The translations under genes were made by a program, and so were the position numbers. A stretch of DNA of 64,000 nt from Corynebacterium timonense (GTDB lineage Bacteria > Actinomycetota > Actinomycetes > Mycobacteriales > Mycobacteriaceae), in assembly GCF_900105305.1 (NCBI RefSeq), contig NZ_LT629765.1, positions 2,569,086-2,633,085 on the forward strand, in the 5' to 3' direction. Position 1 is the stretch's first letter. Each line of letters starts with the position of its first letter. Positions 29,021 through 38,060 of this stretch are shown in pieces. Under the pieces are notes generated by a model that ran no database searches, was not told the DNA's origin, and saw nothing but the letters and a program-made list of their open reading frames with translations.

Positions 29021-29953
29021 ATGGCCTACGTACTGATCTTTCTTGGCGTCGCCGCCCTCGTGGCGGCGCTCGCGCTGCTGCTCGGGGACGCGAAGCGGCG
29101 TTCCACGCAGACGCGCGCCGGGCTGCAGCTGCCCGGCACGTCGCGGCGCGAGCGGCGCAGCTGGGCGCGAAAGCGCCACTTCGACTTTTCCCCGCGGGAT
29201 GACTACCTCAACGGTGAGTGGACGCGCGGCGCGGCCGCCGGCGGCGCGACCCCGAAAGACATCGCCTCGGGCACGGCCTACGGCCACGACACCTTTGTGA
29301 TGGACATGGGCGGGGTCACCGTCATGGCCATGCGCACCGGGGAGGTCAGCGACGTCGTGGTGGACCTGCGCCGCGAGGGGTTTTCCGCGGATTCCTCAGA
29401 CGACCTCGTCGAGGTGGGTAAGGCGGAGGGCTTCCGCGTCTTTGCCACGGAGCCCGGGCCGGCGCAGCGGTTCGTGGACGTGCGGGTGACCACGGCGCTG
29501 GAGCAGCTGCCCGAAACGGTGAACGCGGTGTGGCTCGAGTCGGAGTGGGTGCTCGCGCAGACGCAGCCTGAGTCGGCGCCGGAGCAGTGGGACGCGATGC
29601 TCGCCCCGTTGGCCTTGCTCGCCGACGCCGCCCGTGTGCTCCCCCCGCGCGAGTGGCACGAGGTGTCCGCGCCCTACCCAACGCGCGCGATGGCCGAGGC
29701 AAGCGACGTGCCGGGCGAGGCCGACGTCGAGGGGGTGCACGCGCCGGTCGTGCAGCGCCCGGAGGAGCCGCTGGCGCTTCCCACCCGCACCACCGGCGCG
29801 GTGCGCGGGGTGATCGACCACCGCGCCGTCGGCGGCGACGAGGTAGAGGCCATCGCGGACGGCGTCGCGCGCGGCGACGCGGGCCCGGACCTGACGCGGG
29901 TAAAGCGGGACCAGGCGCCTCCATCGATTTTCGGGGATGACGGCGGGGACTAA
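29021..29953 (+). CDS. Membrane-anchored conserved protein next to pyrE
   Basis: A 310-residue protein: residues 1-22 are one membrane segment, followed by a basic stretch (KRRSTQTR) and a soluble domain of about 190 residues, then an acidic, low-complexity C-terminus. It has no domain I can name. In Mycobacterium tuberculosis, as I recall, a gene in the same place (clpB-Rv0383c-pyrE) encodes a similar anchored protein, so it is probably a conserved mycolic-acid-bacterial protein. It ends 11 bases before pyrE and is probably co-transcribed. Confidence 0.75.
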   Translation: MAYVLIFLGVAALVAALALLLGDAKRRSTQTRAGLQLPGTSRRERRSWARKRHFDFSPRDDYLNGEWTRGAAAGGATPKDIASGTAYGHDTFVMDMGGVTVMAMRTGEVSDVVVDLRREGFSADSSDDLVEVGKAEGFRVFATEPGPAQRFVDVRVTTALEQLPETVNAVWLESEWVLAQTQPESAPEQWDAMLAPLALLADAARVLPPREWHEVSAPYPTRAMAEASDVPGEADVEGVHAPVVQRPEEPLALPTRTTGAVRGVIDHRAVGGDEVEAIADGVARGDAGPDLTRVKRDQAPPSIFGDDGGD

Positions 29954-29964
29954 GGTGAGTGGGC

Positions 29965-30531
29965 ATGGGTACTGTGAATGAGGCCAATGCCGGCGCTGGG
30001 GCCAGCAGGGATGAACTGGCGGAGCTTGTCAAGGAGCTCGCCGTGGTGCATGGTCGGGTGACGCTGTCCTCCGGCAAGGAGGCGGACTACTACGTGGATC
30101 TGCGCCGCGCCACGCTGCACCACCGGGCGTCGCGCCTGATCGGTGAGCTGCTGCGCGAGCTCACGGCCGACCTCGACTTCGACGCCGTGGGTGGCCTCAC
30201 GCTGGGCGCGGACCCGGTGGCCACGGCGGTGATGCACGCGCAGGGGCGCCCCATCGACGCGTTCGTGGTGCGCAAGGAGGCCAAGAAGCACGGGATGCAG
30301 CGCCGCATCGAGGGCCCGAGCATCGCCGGCCGGCGCGTGTTGGTGGTGGAGGACACCACGACCACCGGAAACTCGCCGCTGACCGCCGTCGAGGCGTGCC
30401 GCGCGGAGGGCGCGGAGGTCGTGGCGGTCGCCACCGTCGTCGACCGCTCCACCGGGGCGCAGAAGGTCATCGAAGAGGAGGGGCTTGAGTACCGCTACCT
30501 GCTTGGCCTCGGCGACCTTGGGCTGCGGTAG
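29965..30531 (+). CDS. pyrE: Orotate phosphoribosyltransferase
   Basis: Converts orotate and PRPP to orotidine 5'-phosphate in pyrimidine synthesis; 188 residues. The PRPP-binding motif VLVVEDTTTTGNS is present, with the orotate loop GGLTLGADPVATA and the catalytic loop containing RKEAKKHG. ATG 29965 is preceded by AAGGTGAG; GTG 29959 is an alternative. The next gene overlaps its 3' end. Confidence 0.95.
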   Translation: MGTVNEANAGAGASRDELAELVKELAVVHGRVTLSSGKEADYYVDLRRATLHHRASRLIGELLRELTADLDFDAVGGLTLGADPVATAVMHAQGRPIDAFVVRKEAKKHGMQRRIEGPSIAGRRVLVVEDTTTTGNSPLTAVEACRAEGAEVVAVATVVDRSTGAQKVIEEEGLEYRYLLGLGDLGLR

Positions 30532-31174
30532 CGGCGCGAAGGGGCCCACCGAGTGGGCCGAGGGGCGCCACGGCGTCGGGCCGTGGGAGGGGCCGTGGCC
30601 GGAGGACCCGCGCTACGACCCGGAGCTGTTGGAGCGAGGGGACCGGCGCAACGTCGTCGACGCGTACCGCTACTGGTCGCTCGAGGCGATTAACGCCGAC
30701 CTGGATGCGAAGCGCCACCCCTTCCACGTGGCCATCGAGAACTTCGAAAACGACATGAACATCGGCACCGTGGTGCGCACCGCCAATGCCTTCCTGGCGC
30801 GAGCGGTGCACATCGTGGGACGGCGCCGCTGGAACCGGCGCGGGGCGATGGTGACGGACCGCTACCAGCACATCCACCACCACGACACGGTGGGGGACCT
30901 GATGCGCTGGGCCAAGGAGGAGGGCCTGGCCGTGGTGGGCATCGACAACACCCCAGGAGCGGTGCCGCTGGAAACGGCGGTGCTGCCGGAGCGCTGCGTC
31001 CTCGTCTTCGGCCAGGAGGGGCCGGGCATCACAGGCGAGACGCGGTCGGCAGCGGCGATGACCTGCTCGATCGCGCAGTTCGGGTCGACGCGCTCGATCA
31101 ACGCGGGCGTGGCGGCGGGCATCGCCATGCACGCGTGGGTGCGACAACACGCGGACCTGAAACAATCCTGGTAG
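30485..31174 (+). CDS. SpoU/TrmH-family RNA 2'-O-methyltransferase
   Basis: SAM-dependent RNA ribose methyltransferase of the SPOUT fold. Motif 1 is NFENDMNIGTVVRTANAF (binding the target ribose), and the knot shows LVFGQEGPGIT and SIAQFGSTRSINAGVAAGIAMH. The start is uncertain: only TTG codons (30485, 30503, 30518) precede the conserved GPTEWAEGR, and all overlap pyrE in another frame; the first is listed. The overlap implies coupling with pyrE. The RNA target (tRNA or rRNA) is not identified. Confidence 0.85.
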   Translation: MSTATCLASATLGCGSGAKGPTEWAEGRHGVGPWEGPWPEDPRYDPELLERGDRRNVVDAYRYWSLEAINADLDAKRHPFHVAIENFENDMNIGTVVRTANAFLARAVHIVGRRRWNRRGAMVTDRYQHIHHHDTVGDLMRWAKEEGLAVVGIDNTPGAVPLETAVLPERCVLVFGQEGPGITGETRSAAAMTCSIAQFGSTRSINAGVAAGIAMHAWVRQHADLKQSW

Positions 31175-31227
31175 TTCTGGCACTATAGGAATGATGAGGA
31201 GTTCGACGACCACCGAGGAGGAAGCCC

Positions 31228-32421
31228 GTGCCGGAAACCTGGGCGCACCGCGCTGACCTGGCGGAATCCGCCATCCAGGACCGTCACGCAACCCGCCTGT
31301 GGGGGCTGCCTCGGACGAACCTCGCCGCGGTGGCGTGGCCGCCGGGCTGGCGCGAAACCACGTTCTTGCACTGGCATTTCTGGTGGCAGGCGCACTACAT
31401 CGACTGCCTGATCGACGCCGCCGAGCGCCGCTCCACCAAGCGGCGGCGCAAGCGCATCCACCACACTTTGCGCGGCGTGGTCCTCCGCAGCAACGGGCGG
31501 CCCACGTCGAACCGTTACTACGACGACAAGGCGTGGCTGGCGCTGGCCTGGAACCGCGCGCTCGGCCTGGAGGGCTTCCAGCGGACGAAGCGGCTGACGG
31601 CGCTGGAGTTCGACATCCTCGCCGGCATCGACCCGACGACGGGGGTGCTGCCGTGGCGGAGCAACGAGACCTTCTATAACGTGCCCTCGAACGGGCCCGC
31701 CGCCATCTTGTTCGCCCGCACCGGCCGGCTGGACAAGGCGCGCGAGGTGACGGACTGGATCTTCGACAACCTGATGGCCGACAACGGCCTGGTCCAGGAC
31801 GGCCTCCGCATGCGTATGAACGGCCCGGAGGTGGTGGACAAGATCTACACCTACAACCAGGGCACGGTGCTCGGCGCGAGTCTGGAGATCGCGCTGGCGC
31901 TGCGTCACGACGTCGGGCTGGCCGACGACGAGCCGATCGACTCCTTCGACCACTCCGAGCGCGCGGACGCCTCGGTGTTTTACATCACCCACATCCGCGC
32001 GCTGGTGAGGGCGATCGCCCGGCACATGGCCACCCCGCGCGGGGTGATCACGCGCCCGGAACACGAGACGCGCGACGGCGACGGCGGGCTGTTCCACGGC
32101 ATCCTGGCGCGCTACCTCGCGGACGTGGCCCTGCGGATGCCGGAGGACAGCCCGGAGAGCGTGGCCACGAAGAAGCTCGCGGCGCGGCTGGTGATGGCCT
32201 CGGCGGAGTCGCTGTGGGAGCACCGCCTCGAGGTGGACGGCCTGCCTGTGTTCCCTTCGGACTGGACGGAGGATGCGCGGTTGCCGCACAACTACGGTTT
32301 GGGTCCGTCGTCGATTAGCGAGGCCGTGGGCCTCGTCCGCATCGACGAGCGCGACTTGTCCGTGCAGCTGTCCGGCTGGATGCTGCTGGAGGCGGCGGCG
32401 CGGGTGGCGGCTGCGACGTAG
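31228..32421 (+). CDS. Glycoside hydrolase family 76 protein
   Basis: A 397-residue (alpha/alpha)6-barrel protein with the GH76 catalytic Asp pair at residues 99-100 in RYYDDKAWLALAW and the later TYNQGTVLGA motif. GH76 enzymes cleave alpha-1,6-mannan backbones. No signal peptide or membrane segment is visible, so it would act in the cytoplasm, perhaps on mannosyl intermediates of lipomannan or storage glycans. Start GTG 31228 follows GAGGAGGA by 5 bases. In relatives it lies close to fba; here the ATPase/TOPRIM pair separates them. Confidence 0.82.
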   Translation: MPETWAHRADLAESAIQDRHATRLWGLPRTNLAAVAWPPGWRETTFLHWHFWWQAHYIDCLIDAAERRSTKRRRKRIHHTLRGVVLRSNGRPTSNRYYDDKAWLALAWNRALGLEGFQRTKRLTALEFDILAGIDPTTGVLPWRSNETFYNVPSNGPAAILFARTGRLDKAREVTDWIFDNLMADNGLVQDGLRMRMNGPEVVDKIYTYNQGTVLGASLEIALALRHDVGLADDEPIDSFDHSERADASVFYITHIRALVRAIARHMATPRGVITRPEHETRDGDGGLFHGILARYLADVALRMPEDSPESVATKKLAARLVMASAESLWEHRLEVDGLPVFPSDWTEDARLPHNYGLGPSSISEAVGLVRIDERDLSVQLSGWMLLEAAARVAAAT

Positions 32422-32460
32422 GCTGGCCTGCTGTTTTCGCTTTTGTGCTAGTGTGACCTC

Positions 32461-33846
32461 ATGATTACGCGATTTGAAGTGGACGGGTTCAAAAACCTGC
32501 GAAACTTCAGCTGCGATTTCGGGCCGTACACGTGTATCGCCGGGCCGAACTCAGTGGGTAAGTCCAATGTTTTTGACGCGTTGGGCTTTTTGTCTGCTAC
32601 CGCGACCACATCCTTTCACACCGCCGCGGCGGCGATTCGGGGGGAGGGCGGTGACCTCGACGATCTTTTCGCTCCAGGCTGCGACCGGATCCGCATGGCG
32701 GCCGAGTTGGTTGTTCCCGCGGAATTCTACGACGACTTCAAGCGCCTCGTAGAGGTCAACCACACGTATCTGCGCTACGAACTGACCCTTGCCAAGCAGG
32801 ATCTGTCTGTTGCCACTGGCGGGGCAGTGACTGCTATTTCGCTGGTGGAGGAAAGGCTGGTTCCGCTGTCGCGCCAGTACGCGGAGGAGCGCCTGGGATG
32901 GGTGGATTTCAATGGCGAGTTTAAAAAAACTGCGCTGCGGTTTTCCAGAAAAAGTAAACCGCTCATTGAGACGATCACTGAACCCCCAGCAAAGGTGATT
33001 GTGTACGCGGGGACCAGCACAGGCCGTCCCCCCGAGGTTCCGCTTCCGGAGGGTCAGACCGTGGGAACGTCGGCGCTGTCTGGATTCGGCGGTGCTGAGT
33101 ACCCGTTCCAAGCCGCGATGAAATATGAGATGCGCCGCTGGCTCACCCTCTCGCTAGAACCCTCGGCCATGAGGGCACCGAGCGATGCCACAGCACCTGA
33201 CCAGGTCAGCGCGGAAGGGGGGAACCTACCGAAGACGCTTTCGCGGCTGATGAGGACGGTACCCCGATCCGACGTCCTTGGGGCTTTGACCGAAAGCGTG
33301 CGCGACCTCGTCGACATTCGCAAGATCGACGTCGATTTCGATAACTCGAGACAGTTGTTCACGTTGCGCGCGCAAGTCGGCAGCGCCCCAATGCTCGCCG
33401 CGCGTTCGCTTTCCGACGGCACACTGCGCTTTTTGGCCCTTTCGATCTTGTATATGGACCCCGAGTTCAGCGGGTTGATTTGTTTCGAGGAACCGGAAAA
33501 TGGGATTCATCCGAGGAAAATGGAGCAAATGTACCGCCTGATGCGTGATTTGGCGGCGGACCCAAAGGAGGCGATAGGCCCGCAGAACCCCCTGCGTCAG
33601 GTCATAGTGAATACTCATTCGCCAGCGTATATCTACCAACACGCGGACGCGCCGGACAACCTCATGATTGCTTCGCATCGACCGGGTACCCATGAGCTGG
33701 CGTTGTCGCCCGTGCGCACAGCGGCCTCGTGGCGGAAGCACGAGGACGGTCAAGTACCGCCTGATATGGTCACCGAGCTTATGGAGGAAAGCTTCCCCGG
33801 GACCGACTTCGACTGGTGGAACGAGACTGCCGAGGAGACCGCATGA
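32461..33846 (+). CDS. AAA/ABC-type ATPase of the RecF/OLD-like class, putative defence component
   Basis: A 461-residue ATPase. Walker A GPNSVGKS is at 28-35 in the RecF-like context TRFEVDGFKNLRNFSCDFGP. An ABC-type signature LSDGTLRFLAL is near residue 317, Walker B-like FEEPENGIHP at 342-351, and the switch His at 386 in NTHSP. A coiled or insert region separates the lobes. No nuclease domain is fused to it. It overlaps the following TOPRIM-type gene by 4 bases (ATGA), so the two form one unit. Such ATPase/TOPRIM pairs occur in AbiL/RloAB and PARIS-type phage-defence systems. Confidence 0.85.
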   Translation: MITRFEVDGFKNLRNFSCDFGPYTCIAGPNSVGKSNVFDALGFLSATATTSFHTAAAAIRGEGGDLDDLFAPGCDRIRMAAELVVPAEFYDDFKRLVEVNHTYLRYELTLAKQDLSVATGGAVTAISLVEERLVPLSRQYAEERLGWVDFNGEFKKTALRFSRKSKPLIETITEPPAKVIVYAGTSTGRPPEVPLPEGQTVGTSALSGFGGAEYPFQAAMKYEMRRWLTLSLEPSAMRAPSDATAPDQVSAEGGNLPKTLSRLMRTVPRSDVLGALTESVRDLVDIRKIDVDFDNSRQLFTLRAQVGSAPMLAARSLSDGTLRFLALSILYMDPEFSGLICFEEPENGIHPRKMEQMYRLMRDLAADPKEAIGPQNPLRQVIVNTHSPAYIYQHADAPDNLMIASHRPGTHELALSPVRTAASWRKHEDGQVPPDMVTELMEESFPGTDFDWWNETAEETA

Positions 33847-34505
33847 CGGCGGCGGCGCGCGCGGCAAGCGTGCTTTTTGTCCGGGAAGGCAGTAGTGACG
33901 ATTACCTCCTCAACGTGATTGTTTCTGTGTTTCGTGGGTTCGGGATACAAGCAGCGATTGATTCCTTTCCGTTTAACAAGCGCCGGAAGAACCTCGCGAA
34001 AGCACTTGAGGATGTAGCCGCCCATTACCCGCACAAAACGGTGATCCTTGTACACCGAGACGCCGACAATGCGGGGTGGAATAAGCGCATCGCGGAAATC
34101 CGAAGTGCGGGGGCGAGCCTCAACGAAGGCCAGCAGGTAATACCCGTGATCCCCGTGAAAGAGACTGAGGCGTGGATTCTTCACGCGATGCACGATGACC
34201 GGTACCTGGAATGTGTGGGTGTGGACAGGCGGAAGATAAGCGAGGTGCTGCCTAAAAAGAGCGAGTGTTCCGAAGTCAACGCGAAAGACCGACTGCAGAA
34301 GATCCACGATAAGGTGCACTCCCATAACACGAGGGGCCGGGCGGCGAGGCGGCGGACCCCGACCTTCGAATCCTCGCGGCAATCATGGCTGACGCAGCTC
34401 GATGATTCGGCTTACCTCGCCGGAAACAAGTCCTTTGAGGAGTTCACGGCCGCTTTAGCGGCGGTGTTCCCCGGTGCGGAAACCGGAGCCGCACCGAAGC
34501 GTTAA
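33843..34505 (+). CDS. TOPRIM-like protein (DUF4276/RloB-type), partner of the ATPase
   Basis: A 220-residue protein. VLFVREGSSDD carries Glu15, and VILVHRDADN carries Asp73 and Asp75: the Glu...DxD pattern of TOPRIM nucleases. The C-terminal half is basic (RGRAARRRTP) and could bind nucleic acid. It starts within the stop of the ATPase gene. DUF4276, RloB and AriB-like proteins share this layout; I cannot choose among them by eye. Predicted to be the nuclease effector controlled by the ATPase. Confidence 0.72.
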   Translation: MTAAARAASVLFVREGSSDDYLLNVIVSVFRGFGIQAAIDSFPFNKRRKNLAKALEDVAAHYPHKTVILVHRDADNAGWNKRIAEIRSAGASLNEGQQVIPVIPVKETEAWILHAMHDDRYLECVGVDRRKISEVLPKKSECSEVNAKDRLQKIHDKVHSHNTRGRAARRRTPTFESSRQSWLTQLDDSAYLAGNKSFEEFTAALAAVFPGAETGAAPKR

Positions 34506-34556
34506 AAAGGGCATACTGGGGGCGTACGTCAACCCGCACATCGGAGGTTCATCAGC

Positions 34557-35591
34557 ATGCCTATTGCCACCCCTGAGGTCTACAACGCGATGTTTGACCG
34601 CGCGAAGGAGCAAGGCTTCGCGTTCCCGGCCATCAACTGCACCTCGTCGGAGACGATCAACGCGGCGATCAAAGGTTTCGCGGAGGCGGAGTCCGACGGC
34701 ATCATCCAGTTCTCCCTTGGCGGCGCCGAGTTCGGCTCGGGCCTGGCGCTGAAGAACAAGGTCGCTGGCGCGCAGGCGCTGGCGGCCTTCGCGCACGAGG
34801 TGGCCAAGCACTACGACGTCAACATTGCCCTGCACACCGACCACTGCCAGAAGGAGATGCTGGACGAGTACGTGCGGCCGCTGCTGGCGATTTCACAGGA
34901 GCGCGTGGATCGCGGCGAGAACCCGCTGTTCCAGTCGCACATGTGGGACGGTTCGGCCATCCCGATCGACGAGAACCTCGAGATCGCGCAGGAGCTTCTG
35001 GAAAAGGCGCGAAAGGCGAACATCATCCTCGAGGTCGAGATCGGCGTCGTCGGCGGTGAGGAGGATGGCGTCGAAGCGAAGGCCGGGGCCAACCTGTACA
35101 CCACGCCGGAGGACTTCGAAAAGACCATCGACGCCATCGGCACCGGCGAGAACGGCCGCTACTTGCTGGCCGCGACCTTCGGCAACGTCCACGGCGTGTA
35201 CAAGCCGGGCAACGTGAAGCTGCGCCCCGAGGTCCTCGGGGAGGGCCAGCGGGTGGCCGTGCAGAAGCTGGGCCTGAACGAGGGCGACAAGCCCTTCGAC
35301 TTCGTCTTCCACGGCGGCTCGGGCTCCGAGAAGGAGAAGATCGAGGAGGCGCTTACCCACGGCGTGATCAAGATGAACGTGGACACCGACACCCAGTACG
35401 CGTTCACCCGTCCGTTGGCGGCGCACATGTTTGCCAACTACGACGGCGTGCTCAAGGTCGACGGCGAGGTGGGCAACAAGAAGGCCTACGACCCGCGCTC
35501 GTACCTGAAGAAGGCGGAGCAGTCCATGTCCGAGCGCGTCATCGAGGCGTGCCAGGACCTGCACTCCGTGGGCACCACGCTGAGCAAGTAG
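34557..35591 (+). CDS. fba: Class II fructose-1,6-bisphosphate aldolase
   Basis: Zinc-dependent glycolytic/gluconeogenic aldolase; 344 residues. Zinc ligands are in NIALHTDHCQ, in the EVEIGVVGGEEDGV segment, and in the later NVHGVYKPGN and DFVFHGGSGS motifs. ATG 34557 follows GGAGG by 8 bases. The gene is monocistronic, ending at a strong terminator (35608-35632). Called fda in C. glutamicum. Confidence 0.97.
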   Translation: MPIATPEVYNAMFDRAKEQGFAFPAINCTSSETINAAIKGFAEAESDGIIQFSLGGAEFGSGLALKNKVAGAQALAAFAHEVAKHYDVNIALHTDHCQKEMLDEYVRPLLAISQERVDRGENPLFQSHMWDGSAIPIDENLEIAQELLEKARKANIILEVEIGVVGGEEDGVEAKAGANLYTTPEDFEKTIDAIGTGENGRYLLAATFGNVHGVYKPGNVKLRPEVLGEGQRVAVQKLGLNEGDKPFDFVFHGGSGSEKEKIEEALTHGVIKMNVDTDTQYAFTRPLAAHMFANYDGVLKVDGEVGNKKAYDPRSYLKKAEQSMSERVIEACQDLHSVGTTLSK

Positions 35592-35607
35592 GCACGCGCT
35601 TATCGAC

Positions 35608-35632
35608 GCCCCACCACCCCGGTGGGGCTTTT
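35608..35632 (+). terminator. Rho-independent terminator of fba
   Basis: GCCCCACC pairs perfectly with GGTGGGGC across a 5-base loop, followed by TTTT; 16 bases after the fba stop. Confidence 0.92.
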
Positions 35633-35675
35633 CGCTGTGTGGGGGTTGTGTGCGCCTGCGGCTAGTGTTAGGTGC

Positions 35676-36842
35676 ATGGCCAAGCAACGGATGAGCACGC
35701 GCGAACGCCTGCACCAGATCGACAGTTCGCTCCACGCCCGGTTCAAGCGGGTGGTCAACCGCTTGCTGCCCATCACCCAGATCGCGTTGGCGGCGGGCGT
35801 TGCCTACTGGATCTCCACGAGCATCTTCGGCCACGGGCAGGCGTTTTTCGCGCCGATTTCGGTCATCATCGTCATCGGCATGACGGGGGGCGACCGCATC
35901 ACCAAGGCGGTCGACGTCTCCATGGGCTGCATCATCAGTGTCCTCGTCGGCGACCTGCTGTTTGCCAACCTCGGCCAGGGCGGGTGGCAGATCGCGGTGA
36001 TCGTCGGCGGCGCGCTGCTCATCGCGTCGTTCTTTTCCAAGTCGCAGCTGGTGAACAACCAGGTGGCGATCGGCTCGATCCTCATTGCCACGATCATGCC
36101 GCCGGGCGGAGAGGTCACCGGCATTGACCGCACCATCGACGCCCTCGTGGGCTGCACTGTGGCGATGCTGGTGCTGGCGCTCATCCCGCAGTGGCCGATG
36201 TCGCGCGCGCGGACGGAGATCGCGCACGTGTTGAAGTTCATGTCCTCCATCCTCGACGACGTGAAGAAGGGCCTGAAGGAGCGTGACGAGGAGGTCATCG
36301 CCGAGGCGCTGGAAGCCATCCGGTCCAGCCAGTCCGACGTGGACAGCATGGCCACGGCGATCCGCTCGGGACAGGAATCGGCGCGGCTGTCGCCGTTTTT
36401 GTGGGGGGCGCGGCGCTACGTGATGGCGCTGAGCCGCGTGATTACCCCGACGGACCAGGCGGTGCGCACGACCCGCGTGCTGGCGCGCCGGGCGCACGTG
36501 CTGTGCGAGGACAACGACACTGTCTCGGACGCGCAGGTTGAGATTATTGATTGCCTGGCGCGGATCTGCCTCGAGATTTCGGAGGTGTACGAGGTGAACT
36601 CGCGCCAGCTGCAGGCGCGGGTGATCCCGGAGGTTGTCAACGAGCTGCGCGGGCTTGGTGCGGACGCCGGGATGGACGTGCTGGACAAGGACGCCGTCCT
36701 GTCCGCGCACGTGATTTTGGCGCAGTCGCGCTCGCTGATCGTCGACCTGCTGCAGGTGTGCGGGATGTCGCGGGAATCGGCGGTGGCGGTGCTGGCGCCG
36801 ACCTCGCCGACGCCGAAGTACCCGCCGGAGCTGTATAAATAG
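35676..36842 (+). CDS. FUSC/aromatic-acid-exporter-like membrane protein
   Basis: A 388-residue protein with four to six membrane segments in the first 180 residues (LLPITQIALAAGVAYWIS, FFAPISVIIVIGM, ISVLVGDLLFANLG, IAVIVGGALLIASFF) and a long soluble helical C-terminal half. This matches the FUSC/ArAE half-transporter family. The substrate is unknown. The RBS is poor before ATG 35676 and a -10-like TAGTGT lies 11 bases upstream, so it may be leaderless. It converges on the PRC-barrel gene with a shared terminator. Confidence 0.82.
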   Translation: MAKQRMSTRERLHQIDSSLHARFKRVVNRLLPITQIALAAGVAYWISTSIFGHGQAFFAPISVIIVIGMTGGDRITKAVDVSMGCIISVLVGDLLFANLGQGGWQIAVIVGGALLIASFFSKSQLVNNQVAIGSILIATIMPPGGEVTGIDRTIDALVGCTVAMLVLALIPQWPMSRARTEIAHVLKFMSSILDDVKKGLKERDEEVIAEALEAIRSSQSDVDSMATAIRSGQESARLSPFLWGARRYVMALSRVITPTDQAVRTTRVLARRAHVLCEDNDTVSDAQVEIIDCLARICLEISEVYEVNSRQLQARVIPEVVNELRGLGADAGMDVLDKDAVLSAHVILAQSRSLIVDLLQVCGMSRESAVAVLAPTSPTPKYPPELYK

Positions 36843-36855
36843 ACTGCGCACGAGA

Positions 36856-36885
36856 ACGTGCCCCCGGCCGAGGCCGGGGGCACGT
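36856..36885. terminator. Bidirectional hairpin terminator
   Basis: ACGTGCCCCCGGCC and GGCCGGGGGCACGT form a perfect 13-14 bp stem with a tiny loop, between two convergent genes (stops at 36842 and 36903). T-runs are weak on both sides. Confidence 0.8.
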
Positions 36886-36902
36886 GCGCTTAGGGGGAGG
36901 GT

Positions 36903-37754
36903 TTATCGCTGCTCGCGGGGGGCGTCGCCCTCGGTCTCGATGCGCTCCTTAGCAACCTCCTCGGTGACACGCTCGGTGTCCTGGACGGTCTGCTTGTCCA
37001 GGGAGACCTTCTCCACCGGGACGGACTCCTTGGAGACGTTGACGCGCTCCTCGTTCAGGGTGACGGAGGCGACTTCCTCGCCGAGATCGCCATCGGTGTT
37101 GACGCCGTCGGTGTCGGTGACGGGCTCGCGGGTGATGCGGACCTCTTCGCGCTCCACCGGGACCTCGACGGTCTCGGTCTCGTTGACAACGTACTTGCGC
37201 AGGCGTACCTCGCCGGACTGGACGCGCTCCTTGTCCACGTTCAGCTGCTCCTCGGAGCGGACGAGGGACTCGCGGTCGGCGTCGGTGACCTCGGCGTCCG
37301 GGGCCGGGGCCGGGGCGGCGGCTGCGTCCGGCGCAGGGGTGCCAGCTGCTGCGCCGGCGGCGGCACCAGCGGTGCCGGCAGCGGCGCCTGCCTCCGGAGC
37401 AGCCTGGGGACGGTCAGCCTCGTACGTGGTGACGTCCTGGGCGCCTTCCAGGCCGTAGTGGCGGTAGAAAGCCTCCTGGTCCTCCTGGGTCAGGTGGCCG
37501 TCCTCAGCGAGATCCGGGGCGTCCTTGACGCGGTCCTTCGGGAAGGCGAGGTGCAGTTCGCCGTCGCGAAGCGTGTGGCCGCGCAGCGGAACGATGGAGT
37601 CGCTGCCGCCGAAGAGGCCGTGGCTCACGGCCACGAAGTCGGGCTGGCCGCTGTTGTCGTTGACGTAGACATCCTTGACGGCGCCGATCTTGTCGCCGTC
37701 GACGTCGTAAGCAGTAGCGCTTGCGAGGTCTTCGATCCGGTTGTAGTCAGCCAT
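36903..37754 (-). CDS. PRC-barrel and DUF2382 domain stress protein
   Basis: A 283-residue hydrophilic protein. Residues 1-95 form a PRC-barrel (YDVDGDKIGAVKDVYVND), the middle is an Ala/Pro linker (about residues 115-150), and the C-terminal part is a DUF2382 domain of charged heptad-like repeats (EVRLRKYVVNETETVEVPV). Such proteins are often induced by stress. ATG 37754 has AAAGGAG 8 bases upstream. Function unknown. Confidence 0.88.
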   Translation of the reverse strand: MADYNRIEDLASATAYDVDGDKIGAVKDVYVNDNSGQPDFVAVSHGLFGGSDSIVPLRGHTLRDGELHLAFPKDRVKDAPDLAEDGHLTQEDQEAFYRHYGLEGAQDVTTYEADRPQAAPEAGAAAGTAGAAAGAAAGTPAPDAAAAPAPAPDAEVTDADRESLVRSEEQLNVDKERVQSGEVRLRKYVVNETETVEVPVEREEVRITREPVTDTDGVNTDGDLGEEVASVTLNEERVNVSKESVPVEKVSLDKQTVQDTERVTEEVAKERIETEGDAPREQR

Positions 37755-38060
37755 GAGTGTGATCTCCTTTTGAGTCGTGAGTAAGTTCGCTCGGGTTTTT
37801 TGTTGTCCCGTTTGGGAACATCACCGAATGTAAGGAGACTGACGGAGGCTCGCTTGGACGTCCGCACAAACTGGGGCCGTTACCAATTGGTTGTGGAATG
37901 TACGCGGGGTGTTCGTTATTATTGCTGCCTCTGGCCCTCTGAGCTGGGGCGATGTCACCCGTGGGTGCTCGGCGACGACCGGGCCTGCCGCGCGGAGCGC
38001 GCCATAGCGGTGCGACGATGCATAAAAAGAGAAGAATGTGATATATGTCACTATCCCGGA
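37755..38060. other. Intergenic region without a gene
   Basis: 306 bases between two minus-strand genes. It presumably carries the promoter of the PRC-barrel gene. I see no convincing open frame with an RBS, RNA gene or terminator; there is a short imperfect inverted repeat near 37806-37818 (CCCG...GGGAAC). Confidence 0.6.
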
